Of a DNA stretch of 64,000 nt, positions 34,501 to 45,189 are shown one piece after another (position 1 is the first letter of the stretch; each line of letters opens with the position of its first letter). Origin of the DNA: Melitaea cinxia (taxonomy: Eukaryota > Arthropoda > Insecta > Lepidoptera > Nymphalidae); the NCBI RefSeq assembly GCF_905220565.1, contig NC_059423.1, forward strand, positions 6,444,001-6,508,000, in the 5' to 3' direction. Under the pieces are notes generated by a model. That model did not search any database. It had not been told where the DNA came from and worked only from the letters and a program-made list of their open reading frames with translations. A program made the position numbers and the translations under genes.

Positions 34501-36626
34501 CTGTCAATGTCCCATTTTTTTTACCTAAAATGGCCTACAGGGACATTTTGTAATATCTCTGGCAATATTCAGAACACATAATTTGTATGTCGTTGTAGTA
34601 TTTAACCACAATACCTGTTATATATTATTACAGTACTTAAAATTGTGAACAGTATGACAATTAAAAACAGATTGGTTTCGAATATTGTTTAGTAATTTTT
34701 TTATTACTTTAATGCGCTTAAGACGACAGGTGATAATCTATTTTATTTTTTTAAAAAAAAATCTTGTGTCACGATGTTTCTCTGAAACCAGTGGACCGAT
34801 TTTTAAGTAAATTTTGCACAGCTATATAACTTTGTTTAACTTAAAATATAGGCTATATTTTATTTCGATTATGGACCCCGTTATTTTTAATGCAAAATTA
34901 AAAAAAAAATGGCGGTACGAAGTTCGCAAATTCAGCTAGAAATTTGACGATTTAAAACGTAAACCATAAACCATCAATATTAACGAGTTACTAATATTTC
35001 AGATGCATTCAGTGACCGAGGTGATATCGATGACCAACCACTGTCAACTCTGAGGAGTCACTCTGGTCAAGATCTGTGGACTTCTTTACCTAAAGGTAAT
35101 ATTACAACAATATTGTTGTTATGATGTTTGAATGTGTTGAATAATATTTATTGATATTATATATTATTTGATATTAAAAAATTTACTTTAAAAAATATAA
35201 AAAATAATAATAAAAAAAAAAAAACAGTAACATTAGAGTTATAAATGCTATAAAAATATATACGTGGCAATGAAAAAAAAAAAATGAAAATAACTGGCAG
35301 CTAACACTTCTCTATATAGTTAACGGGAGTTATACTGTTTTTTTTTTTTTTACTTTCTAAAAAACAATAATCACGTAATTCATTTGTACATAATTTATAT
35401 AAATTCCAGATGACACCACAAAAACAGTTCTAAAAGCGAAAACGAAAAAGTTCAGCTGTGATATATGCGAGAAAAAGTTTTCATACAATGGCTCACTAGA
35501 GGTTCACATGAAAATACACACCGGAGAAAAGGCCTACCCATGTCACATCTGCAATACGAAATACAGCCTAAACAAGGAACTAATAGAGCATATAAACACG
35601 CAACATTCAGAAAACGGTACATTTCCGTGTAAATTATGTACAAAAGTGTTTGAAAAAGCTCGTTTATTGAAGTCACATTTAAAAATACACTTCAGCGATG
35701 AAAAATTTAAATGCAATCACTGTGATAAAGAATTCCAGAGAAAAAAGGGCTTGAAAGAGCACATGAAGACGCACACAGGGGAAAGGAAATTTACTTGCAC
35801 GGTATGTAACAAGTCGTTCGGACACAATCAAACGTTGAAGTCACACATTTTGACACACACAGGGGAGAGGCCGTATGTGTGTGATGTGTGTGGGCGAAGG
35901 TTTCCCCAAAGAACACATCTGAAGAGACACATATTTATCATACACACCGGTGTCAAACCTCATCGGTGTAAAGTCTGCAACAAGCAGTTTTCAAGTAAAA
36001 GCTACTTGTCGATACACCAAAGACAACATACTGGAGAGAGGCCATATGCGTGCGAAGTATGCAAGAAAGACTTCACCGCATACACAACACTAAAAGTGCA
36101 TATGCGTGTTCATACAGGCTTGAAACCGTACATTTGCTCGTTTTGCGACCGACAATTCGCTCAAATGGCAAGCTTTAAGCTGCACGAAAGAACTCACACA
36201 GGCGAAAGGCCATTTTCGTGCAAAGTGTGCAAAAAAGCCTTTTCCGATAACGGCTACTTGAAAATACATATGCGGGTGCATACTGGCGAAAAACCGTTTA
36301 ATTGTGACATATGCAAGCGCTCCTTCAGAGAAACGGGACAGTTGAAACGTCATATGCGTGTACACACTGGTATAAAACCTTACACGTGCAAGATATGCAA
36401 CAAACAAATCGGTAACTTATCCAAGCATATGCGAGTACACTCAGACGAACGTCCGTTCAACTGTAATATATGCAATAAACAGTTTTCCATTAACGGTAAT
36501 TTGAAATTGCATATGCGTATACACACCGGCGAAAGACCGTTTACCTGTGGCATATGCAACAGTCATTTTACTCAAAGCAGTGGACTTAAAAGGCACAAAT
36601 GCTCGCATGTTGGTAAAATTGATTGA
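31542..36626 (+). CDS. ZAD domain C2H2 zinc-finger protein (second of tandem pair), 567 aa
   Basis: Probable nuclear DNA-binding factor of the ZAD class; targets unknown. Six coding exons: 31542-31682, 32628-32769, 32931-32978, 34181-34243, 35003-35095 and 35410-36626. All have GT/AG junctions and phases close (141+142+48+63+93+1217 = 1704 nt). Exon 1 starts MAELYNINGICRCC, giving the first ZAD Cys pair at C11/C14. Exon 2 supplies the second (CEVC) and ends YCNTHHK. Exons 3-5 encode an acidic linker, and exon 6 encodes 14 fingers. Exon 1 is exactly 47 codons and exon 3 exactly 48 nt, as in the upstream gene; intron phases 0, 1, 1 also match. I infer tandem duplication. Start: the ATG at 31542 is preferred over 31535, whose frame stops after four codons. 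Helitron, LINE-tail, SINE and inverted-repeat insertions lie in introns 1 and 3. No close poly(A) signal is visible. Confidence 0.87.
31885..32184 (-). mobile_element. Helitron, H1 family, 300 bp, in intron 1 of the second ZAD gene
   Basis: The minus strand starts TCACTACATAGTATAAAAC after A and ends GGCGGGTCGCTAG before T. It is collinear with 6171-6457. Best-preserved copy in the window. Confidence 0.8.
32470..32615 (+). repeat. LINE 3' tail in intron 1 of the second ZAD gene
   Basis: CCCAAAGATTGTCTGAAAGAG, a diverged hairpin, GTGTACAATAAAGAG and (ATT)n. It ends only about 14 bp before the exon 2 acceptor (TTTCAG, 32627). Confidence 0.65.
33040..33530 (+). repeat. tRNA-like SINE (family D), interrupted
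   Basis: A head with GTGGGTTCGATGCC (B box) is followed by an (AT)n run and an unrelated insert (about 33145-33380), then the body GTCGGCTGTTACCTATAACA, AAGTTGCTTACTTTAGGAAC. Body copies recur at 23570, 44363, 51640, 54085 (reverse) and 59065 (reverse). Confidence 0.55.
33657..33900 (-). repeat. Family B copy in intron 3 of the second ZAD gene
   Basis: ACTAGGTCGGGAACCAGGAG start, GTTACCGTAGC, CTGTGGTCTTCTGTTAGGTC, ending GATATCCTGCTGTGCCCTA. Moderately diverged. Confidence 0.7.
33914..34045. mobile_element. Perfect 46-bp inverted repeat (MITE-like or hairpin locus)
   Basis: The left arm 33914-33959 (starts ATTATTTGGATTCGTTTTTT) and right arm 34000-34045 are exact reverse complements at all 46 positions, around a 40-nt spacer. 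It lies in intron 3 of the second ZAD gene, about 135 bp before exon 4. No coding capacity; no clear target-site duplication was seen. Confidence 0.85.
35410..36626 (+). CDS. Terminal exon of the second ZAD gene: 14 C2H2 fingers
   Basis: The acceptor AAATTCCAG precedes ATGACACC, completing an Asp codon. Fingers begin FSCDIC, YPCHIC, FPCKLC, FKCNHC, FTCTVC, YVCDVC, HRCKVC, YACEVC, YICSFC, FSCKVC, FNCDIC, YTCKIC, FNCNIC and FTCGIC. Many linkers are classical HTGE(R/K)P, unlike the upstream paralogue, so this array looks closer to a consensus DNA-binding array. Finger 12 (36387-36440) is short, C-x2-C-x9-H-x3-H. The stop is TGA at 36624-36626 after HVGKID. Confidence 0.9.
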
Positions 36627-36862
36627 TAACAAATTTAGTGCCAAATTTGTTTCTAAATCTCGAGTTGTCGAGAAAACTTGCAAAAGTAAGAAATTCTAAT
36701 CGTATATCTGGCTCGCAGGACTAGCAAACGCTGAAAACATTTATTACTTAAACGGATTATCTACTTAAGAAAGAACTGTCCATACTAGCAGTGCCTAGTA
36801 GTTTTCAGGTCAGGTTTCATATCAAACAGCAAAAACGTTCCCAAATCTATCTTCACAAACTT

Positions 36863-37140
36863 TTTTTTATGTCACTAGGTCGGCAAACAAGCGTACGGCT
36901 CACCTGATGGTAAGCGATTACCGTAGCTTATAGACGCCTGCAACAACAGAAGCGTCGCAAGCGCGTTGCCGACCCAATCCCCAATCCCCCCAGGAGCTCT
37001 GGTCACCTTACTCACCAACAGGAACACAATACTGCTTGAAAACAGGATTATTTAGCTGTGATCTTCTGTAAGGTCGAGGTCCCCAGTCGGGCTGATCCAT
37101 ATTTTGAGCAGGAAATTCCTGCTGTGCCCTACCTCAGTTA
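36863..37140 (-). repeat. Family B copy downstream of the second ZAD gene
   Basis: T-run, CACTAGGTCGGCAAACAAGC, GCGCGTTGCCGACCCAATCC, ending TGCCCTACCTCAGTT; close to consensus, with a short deletion after GGTCGAGGT. Confidence 0.75.
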
Positions 37141-37369
37141 TAATTACACACAATAATAAGTATGGGAAAAAATCGTTCATTCATTCATTCAGATTAATGG
37201 CTTCCAACAGTGCCAAACTAGCACAGATGATTTCGCCAATGTCACGTAGAAAAGACACGAAGGAGATTAATCGGTGCGGGGAAAAAATCTAATGGATCCT
37301 TAAGCTAAATATCTTTTGATTGACGATGTCAGACCTTATGAGGGTAGAAGCGCAGTTTTATTACCCGCC

Positions 37370-37605
37370 TTCAAAAAAGGGAGATTCTTAATTGGACGTT
37401 TTTTAAGTGTTATTTCATAACTTTTTACTGGGTTTACTGATCATCTTGATTCTTTTTTTTTAAGAAAGCTTATCGGTACTTATCATGTAGACTCATTTAA
37501 ATTTTATTGAGATCTGAATTGTAATTTTTGAGTTGTGCCTAATAATGCGTATTTAATTGTTTTTTTTTTCAACTACCTACCTATTTTTCGTTTTCGAGCG
37601 AACAC
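37370..37605 (-). repeat. ACCGACTT-family element, diverged
   Basis: Starts CTTCAAAAAAGGGAGATTC, then TTTTTACTGGGTTTACTGAT, TTTATTGAGATCTG, AATAATGCGTATTT and CGTTTTCGAGCGAACAC. Confidence 0.55.
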
Positions 37606-38119
37606 AAATTTCATAAATAAGGTCGCATTTTTAATGAGGCAATTAAAAACACTAGAATAACTAAAATTATTTTAACAATGTAAGTATTCAAACGTTCCTA
37701 ATATTGCGAATAAGGTTATTTGGATACAAAATATTATATGAAAACTGTTAAATTTGCCTAAAAAATTAAGAAACACGAAAGAGACAGTCATTTGATTAGG
37801 CCGTTGGCGCAGCGGGCTGCATTACGCAAACATTTATTTCGGCCTAGTGAATAAAATAAGTGTTTAAAATAAATCCTTTTTTTTCATGTTTATGTGTGTG
37901 AACTATTTCCATCATATTTTTTGAAATAGAATTGTGTTCAATATATATTTATAAAATATTATAATAAGGACGGAAAAAAAGTGTATATCAGGTCCGACCG
38001 GCTACTGGAGTTTACCATATTTAAAAAATATATCCACCTCTTTCTCGCAAGAGACGTTGCGCGGTCACGCTCTCGCTCACGATCTCACTCCCCTTACTTC
38101 TTCATAATACGGGCCTATA

Positions 38120-38453
38120 TATAGGTCTACCAGGATCTGATGGCAAAAAGGGGAAAAAATATTGACGCTAGCAATACTGGGGAAATTGGAATAAAACGTT
38201 TTCATACTTTTTTTTCCTTATTTATAATTTATTGATAAGGATATTTTTTTTTTAAATAATAATAATAAAACAATAATTCTTGCTTGCGATCGAAGAGGTT
38301 TCTTTGACATTTTCACCACTTTTAAAGGAAATTTGAAGACAAACAAAAAATAATTCCTCGAAATTTCAGTTGACAGATGACATTTTGTTTGTTGCCATAT
38401 GAAAATCGCTATTTTTTTTTTTAAATGTGCCATCAGATCCTGGTAGATCTATA
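38120..38453. mobile_element. MITE-like element with 26-bp terminal inverted repeats
   Basis: The left arm 38120-38145 and right arm 38428-38453 are reverse complements at 25 of 26 positions (core CTACCAGGATCTGATGGCA). The interior is AT-rich with no coding capacity. Confidence 0.7.
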
Positions 38454-38471
38454 GTTACTGAATCATGTATT

Positions 38472-38669
38472 GGAACGAAGTTCCTTACGGCAAGGCTTGA
38501 CATTTTTGGCTGGGCGACCGAACTGAGTAAAATGTGAGACTAAAACCGTAAGAAAAATATATAACGGAAGTGACGTAATATCAGTCACACGACTGTATAA
38601 TATGACGTTTGTAAAACTAAAATATTACTAGAAAATTTTTTTAAATACTATCCGAAGGAACTTCGTTCC
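38472..38669. mobile_element. Short element bounded by GGAACGAAGTTCC palindromes
   Basis: GGAACGAAGTTCC (38472-38484) and its reverse complement GGAACTTCGTTCC (38657-38669) enclose about 170 bp of unique-looking sequence. It lies between the preceding MITE and a Helitron. Confidence 0.55.
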
Positions 38670-38727
38670 TACCTGGTGTCCCATGACACCACATAATTTT
38701 TTTTCAAGTATTACAATATATATCGTA

Positions 38728-39023
38728 TCTATACAAATAAATAAAATTAGAGTGTCTATTTGTAATATTAAAATAACCGCTTTTTTACTAAATGCATATA
38801 GATGTACACACGTATACACGGTACATATATCAAAATATTTTTTTTTTACAATTTTTGTCTGTTTGTTCCGGTTAATCTCTGACAGGTCTGGACCGATTTT
38901 GACGGGACTTTCACTGGCAGATAGCTGATGTTATAAGGAGTAACTTAGGATACTTTTATTTTAGTGTGTAACTGAACCATAATTTTTTTTATTCCACGTG
39001 GACGAAGTATCGGGCACAGCTAG
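38728..39023 (+). mobile_element. Non-autonomous Helitron, 296 bp
   Basis: Starts TCTATACAAATAAATAAA after A and ends GTATCGGGCACAGCTAG before T. Its internal block AGAGTGTCTATTTGTAATA recurs near 18920. Confidence 0.6.
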
Positions 39024-39559
39024 TATGAAGTATATAATTAGTGACAATAAGTAAGTGATCTCCAGTGTGTTTTTTTTTTTTACATTTTTATTACAAAAAC
39101 CTATTATTTTTACGTTTTTTTTTTTGTATTGTTTTTATAACTAGTTATATTTTTATGGAAATTTTCATGATTAGTGGTTAAATTGGATAAAACTACTAAA
39201 GCACGTATTTTCTGTGATATTTAAAACATCTAGTAGAAATTAGTTTTATTATAAATTTGGTATATTAGAAAACGTTTTTAATTTAATTGTAAAATCGACC
39301 TTTTTTTACCAATTTGAAAGAATTGGTGATTTGGTCAATTTCACTACTGTGACCGCTAAACCAATGAATTATCACCTATTTTATTTTTGTACTTTGTGTT
39401 TTTTAATCAAGTATCAAAATCGCTCAATGGTAATGTTGTACTTAATATATAGATAACTTACATTTAAAAAAAATATTTATAATTTCATATTGTATACAAA
39501 AGAATGATGTTAATAAAATTTAAAATATTTTCATATGCCATCTTTTATTTTAATCAACA

Positions 39560-40130
39560 TCAAAAAAAGGTGGAGAGGAATTCAACAATATTTTTCAAAG
39601 TGTTACTGTATAACGTTTTACTGGGTGTACCGATTTTGATGATTCGTTTTTTTTTTTATTCGTAAACTGGTGCTTGTGTGATCCTTTTAATCTAAGCAAG
39701 ATCTGAGTAGTTTTTGAGTTATCACTAATAATGTGTAGATTAAATATACTTGCAGATGTAAACAAGTCTGTTTTTTTCTGTTAGAAAAATGCTGTGTGGT
39801 TACGGCATCAAAGAATATAGCCAGCCCCTCTCTTCCTGTGGGTGTCGTAAGAGGCGACTAAGAGATAACACAGTTCCACTACCACCTTGGAACTCAAAAA
39901 GTCGACCGATGGCGGGATAGCCATCCAACTGCTGGCTTTGAAATATACAGGCCGAAGACGGCCAGCAGCGTCTTCGGTGCGACAAAGCCAGCCCTGCGGT
40001 CACCAACCCGCCTGCCCAGCGTGGTGACTATGGGCAAAACACATGAGTTCACGCCATTTTTGGTGTGAACTTGTGGAGGCCTATGTCCAGTAGTGGACTG
40101 CGAAAGGCTGCTGTGTGTTAGAAAAAAATA
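39560..40130. repeat. ACCGACTT-like fragment followed by a family A copy
   Basis: 39600-39770 shows ACTGGGTGTACCGATTTTGA and GATCTGAGTAGTTTTTGAG. The full-length plus-strand family A copy (39790-40115) is bounded by TGTTAGAAAAA at 39779-39789 and 40116-40126, an 11-bp target-site duplication. It contains a near-consensus head and GGTCACCAACCCGCCTGCCC. Confidence 0.7.
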
Positions 40131-40149
40131 AAGGTGTAATTCAAATCGT

Positions 40150-40800
40150 TTATTTAATCGTGTTAATTTTATTACGATTACATTTCTTCACGAATACAGA
40201 ACTTCTACATTTATTTTTTCACATTTACACTACGGAATGACATGTAATACTGCAATAAATGCTTATATTATATTAGACACCTAAAGTTATTACAGTTCAC
40301 AAATAGTAGTAAAATAATTGTAATTATTAATGGAGCCAACAGTTCTGATGTCTTGGTGTGTATCGCCGCCATAACGCCAGCGGCAGCGGGCTCGAGACCT
40401 GCTCAGCAGCAGTATTTGTATCTGCTCTTATCTGCCCCTGTTTGTTACCTCATCTGAGACATCTAATAAACACCATGCGCGTACCCATAATGGGACAAGG
40501 TAGAGCATTTGTCCCACCTTGACTCGAAACTAAAAATGCAGCAGCCAAAACCTCCTTATTCTATTATTGTTGTGCTAAATAAAAAGTATATTAAATTTTC
40601 TACAGCTTATCGAGTTTTTACATTTATTTGTTTTTGCCCCATCTTCACAAAATTCTAGGTACGTCCATGATCGTCATTCCAGTGGTAGGAAAAATAACAT
40701 TCGATCTGCTATGAAGCAGCTTGGGTTAAGCTCCAATACTACGTGAAAAAGAGGAAATTGCCCAGCGGTGGGACGTTTACAGGTTCAGTTCAATTTTAAA
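40150..40800. other. Intergenic spacer, mostly unassigned
   Basis: No gene is seen. 40730-40790 (AAATTGCCCAGCGGTGGGAC) resembles the 3' end of a SINE-like repeat. The rest is unassigned. Confidence 0.4.
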
Positions 40801-40818
40801 GATTAATAAAATAAATTA

Positions 40819-40824
40819 TTTATT
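40819..40824 (-). promoter_or_regulatory. Possible poly(A) signal of the gamma-COP gene
   Basis: AATAAA on the minus strand about 150 nt after the stop codon at 40976. Other AATAAA-like words exist further away. Confidence 0.4.
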
Positions 40825-40975
40825 TTACGCTTTGCGTATTTTTTAATAAAACGATCAATGAATATCTTATATGCTAACAATATATTAAATTTATAATTCG
40901 TATATATACTAATACATAGAAACAATTACACATCGATTATATCATCATGTTGTATGACTTTCTTCCTTAACTAAT

Positions 40976-43900
40976 TTACTCCACTGCTGCCAGTAAGAGT
41001 CTTGCTACATCCTCACGAGGCGACCTGGCTGCAATTTGCATCCTCGAACCCTCGTTACTAGGCGCTATTTTAACTTGCACTAAATATGGCGCTCCTCCTC
41101 TAAAAATGCCCCCTCCTCTTATTTCCTTTATAGCCCCATCGATTATACCAGTCTTCGGTATGCCTAAAACTTCGCTAATCGATTTCGCAGCAACAGATGG
41201 ATCTAATTGCGGGAGAAAGAAATTATCGGAGATTTCTGTAACACTCGTTGCTCTCTCCCAAGTGGATTCCCAATCGTCTCCCATAGTTCTCGGTCTGATT
41301 TGGTCTACGCAGAAAATGTTGAACTCCTCTAGAGCATAAGTGTCGGCATAGCCTTCGCCTGGATCGGGTTCTCCTGTATTGGGATCGCAATCGCGTACAA
41401 TAAATTCTAATGTTGCTCCAAATGTACCCAAACTGTCTAGATAGGCGCAGGGAAACTCGAGTACAACGTAAATATTGCCAGGCTGATTGTATACCAGTTT
41501 TTGGCAAGGTAGGATAGACTTTATTTCGTATTCAGGCGGGCAATCCAATCTCACGTAGATTTGCTCCAAAATTTGATCATTTAACGTATTTATGCATTCG
41601 AATTGTAGTACTAAGTGACGAACGAAGATATGTTTCAACAAGCGCACTCTATACTCTGTTTCAGCCTCTGTCAAGTCTATCGGTATATTTGTCTTGAATA
41701 GTGGACCCAGTAAGTCTACACCCGGTACTTTTGCCAATTGTACTGTGTAAATTTCTTCGATAGTCATCATTTTAGGTTTGCGTACCTCTATTTCTACTAC
41801 ATCTTTTTCTTTCTTCTGTTCTTCTTCCATCGGAACTGTCATTATGTCGAATGGTTCATCTGGATTTGTAGCGATATGATGTCTTAAAGCTTTTTCCAAT
41901 AAAATTGGATTTGACTTGGGGACATCTATGATAAAATCATTAATCAACTGTTGATCTCCTGAATCCAGAATGGCGTTGTAATAGATCGCACGGTCTCTGA
42001 CCTCGTCTTCATCATCCATTTCGCATCTCGCAAGGAGAACTCTTATGTTAGGAAGTAGTTCTGGTCTTTGGGCTCCAAATTGAGCTACAGCGGACACTGC
42101 GGCTGCCCTAACCGGACCAGACTCCAATATTACTCTGTTGTAAATAAAACGAATGTATCGTGACGGTTGACGAGATTTTGGGCCTTCACGTCCCAACAAA
42201 TGTAAGATACGAACGGCCAAGGTTGTGTGCTCGCAATCCTCAATAAATTCGCATAAATGTGCTAACCCAGTCTCTTTCGCATCAGGGTTCTCCTCTACCA
42301 ACGTTATTATAGCATCAGCTATAGCCGCTTTATATTCGAGACCACCTTCATCCCGCAGCATACCAGCTAAGAACGTCGCCAATGATTGATGTTTTTTTGG
42401 AAACTTTTGACAAAGACGTCGAATCGCTTTGACTACAACTATCTTGAATTCATCTGATATTTCAGATACGAAACTGGATATTTGCTTCATCAGTCTATCT
42501 ACCGAGCTTTCTGCGCCTGTTGCTAATAGTGTAGTTACGGCTAAAGTAGCTACTGATCGGTTTGGATCAGATATAAGGTTTTCCAAGTCAACCGTACACG
42601 CGGCTACCGCTGTCGGGTGCTTGCTAGTCAATTTAGCTAATGTTCTTGCGCCAGCCAATCTTAGGGATGCTTTTGATGATCCGCAGAACAACTGTAGAAC
42701 GGAAACTGCTGGTGCCAAATCCCTAGCAGTTTTTCTCAAGTTAACAATTGCATGAGCTGCTTCATAGATGACCATTTCTGATTTGTGGCGGAGGCAACAC
42801 TCAATAAACTCTATGTAGGGTTGTGCTGCGTCGGAGTCATCGTTTTCAACTAGCTGAGCAGTTAAGCGAATCAAGAGACATAGCGCGTACGGTGATCTCA
42901 AGGGTGACTTGGTTAAACGAGTCACCAGTTTAACGGTAGACAGTTTGTCGTTTTTTCGGGTGTTCGCGAGGATGCCCAACGCGTGATAGGAAACCATTGC
43001 ATTATCTGAGTTGATTGCTTCCTGAAACAAAATGAATGCAATTTAATAATTTAGTTTAAGCTATTTAGAGGCAGTATATATTGCACTTGTGGTCTCTGGA
43101 TCCCCGTACATGATAAAGATTTTTTAGGCCATACAAATATATGTATGTAAATCAAACAGCTGCTGTGTGGTTACAGCAGTAAAGAATGTAAGAATGCCAC
43201 CCCCTTTCTTCCCGTGGGTGTCGCTAGAGGCGACTAAAGAATAACACAGTTCCACAACCACCTTGAAGCTTAAAAAGACTGAAGGCAGGATAACCATCCA
43301 ACTGCTGGTTTTGAAATACACAGGCTGAAGACGGGCAGCAGCGTCTTCTTTGCGACAAAGTCAGCCCTGTGGTCACCAACCCACCTGCCCAGCGACAACA
43401 CACATGAGGTCACCATACCATGGATAACACACATGAGGTCACCATACCATGGATAATACACATGAGTTCACGCCGTTTTTGGCGCGAGCTTGTGGAGGCC
43501 TATGACATCAACCAGCTAGTGAATGCCCCAGTTAGTTATTTAGATAATCAGTAAGCTTGGACATGTTAATTTCATTATTATAAATATTTATAAGAGTTCG
43601 TCCATTAAAAAAGGTTCGCACATGGGGAGGAAATTTGCATAGCTTAAGTAAAGTTACATTTGTATTATCCAATAATTTTAAAGTTTTCTTTCCAATTATT
43701 TCTTTAAATGTATACAAGATATGATTAAAACATAGTTTTTTCTGTATTGATAAAAATCAAGATTAATTTGACAAGATTAGTTATACCAATCGAATATGGA
43801 TTTCTATCTTTAATTTATTAATTTAATTTCCCTTTAGATTTATATTAAACTAATCTATTATTAACGTAAAATTCATAATTAAAAATAAGGCCCTTAAAAA

Positions 43901-45004
43901 TATTATAACTATGACTAAAATAACTAAAATTTGCAAAAAATACAATTATTGTAATAAAAATTGCAACTAATGAATTTTTTTTAAACTAGGACAAGTATGT
44001 TTCTTAAGTATTACAATATACTGAAATCAAATCCAAAGTTGGTTTGGCTTGTCAGCCCTTTAAATTTAGAATAAATTGCAAAATATCTTCAAAAATTGCA
44101 AAAATAATAACAAAAAAAAAAAATCTAGAGCTAGGTTAAGTTTATTTCTTATGTATTTCGATGCGCTGAATCGGAATCTCAAATTCATATAGACAGACGA
44201 ACCTCTAAATTTGGAGTAAATTGCAAACTTTTAATTAGTCATGAATTTATCAAATTTTATCTTCGCAAAGCAGTATTTGAATTAAAATCAAATCAAATCA
44301 AAATAAAAATAGTTTATTTAATTGTTAAAAAAGTCTAGCTTATTAGAAAAAGTAGTTATATCAGTAGGCTGTTATTTATAACACAAGCAACGTCATTTCC
44401 TACAGACAACTGTTTGTGTATGTAAGTGATTTTTATTATTTATTAATTTTTGACTAACCTGTGCTTCATTCGCCCATCGACGTACCAAATCCGGTGCAGT
44501 CGCTGACAGGTGCAAAGCAGAGACCAACGCCGCGGAACTAACTGCAGGGTTCTTATCAACGATAGCTTGCTTCATATATCTCTCAATAGCTTGTATCATT
44601 GTACTGTCCGTGATACTGCACAGCGCTCGTATAGCAGCAGCTCGGTACAGGTCCTCCTTACCAGTCATGTCCTTAGTTAAAGAGGAAGTTACGATAATCA
44701 CATCTTGAGCGAGTTTACTCAATTCTTTTATACACAAGTACACCATACGACGTAGCATCACGTCCTTCGATTGGAACAGCTTCGTGGTAGCGAAAAACGC
44801 ATCCGTCGCCTCTTGTGTCGATAATTTTTCGCCTTGGTTTAATAAAAAGAGAATTTTCGATAAAATATGTGAACATTTTCGCGGATTCACCGGAGTTTCG
44901 TTGAAATATCGTGCCTCCTGTAAAACGCTCGTTTTGTCCAAGTTTGTAAACGGGTTACCGCCGCTGTCTTCTTCTTCTTTCTTGTCACGCTTAAAAGAGC
45001 TCAT
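40976..45004 (-). CDS. COPG: Coatomer subunit gamma (gamma-COP), complete, 863 aa
   Basis: Gamma subunit of the COPI coat, which drives Golgi-to-ER and intra-Golgi vesicle transport with ARF1; cytosolic and recruited to membranes. Two coding exons: 45004-44459 (182 codons) and 43021-40976 (681 codons plus stop), joined in phase 0 at NEAQ|EAINSDNAMV, with donor CAG|GTTAGT and acceptor TTGTTTCAG. The N-terminal adaptin-type alpha-solenoid (about residues 20-540) shows family signatures VLQEARYFNE, ILFLLNQGE, TKLFQSKDV, VIIVTSSLTKDMTGKEDLYR, LQLFCGSSKA, LMKQISSFVSEISDEFK, LCEFIEDCEHT and YIRFIYNRVI. A charged linker follows (EEEQKKEKDVVEIE). The C-terminal appendage (about 590-863) includes ETEYRVRLLKH, VRDCDPNTGEPD and GGIFRGGAPY. 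Length matches the family (about 870). The start MSSFKRDKKEEED aligns with known N-termini. The intron holds a family A repeat. Confidence 0.96.
43160..43510 (+). repeat. Family A copy in the gamma-COP intron, with internal tandem duplication
   Basis: Head GTGGTTACAGCAG and CTTCCCGTGGGTGTCGC, middle CTGGTTTTGAAATACACAGG, tail GGCGCGAGCTTGTGGAGGCC. Around 43400-43458 the unit ACACATGAGGTCACCATACC + ATGGATAA is duplicated in tandem. Confidence 0.7.
43510..44458. other. Rest of gamma-COP intron
   Basis: AT-rich sequence without recognised repeats until 44363-44430, which matches the SINE family D body (GTAGGCTGTTATTTATAACA). Confidence 0.5.
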
Positions 45005-45189
45005 TTTGAGCTTCTTTTTTGTTATTATTATGAAACTATTGGGTGCCGAAGAATACAGCTTTCGGTTTATAGATTAACACGTCACTTTAGTTTTGTTGTC
45101 AACTGTCAAATGTATTTCGGTCGGATATTCATACAAACCATATGTACAATACAAACTACGAATTCTATGTTTATAAGATAAGTAAAATA

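Noticed and set aside
36090..36683. Minus-strand frames opposite the second ZAD gene finger exon
   Set aside because: Antisense shadows of periodic zinc-finger coding; no independent evidence. The same applies to 28043-28927 and 41106-42755.
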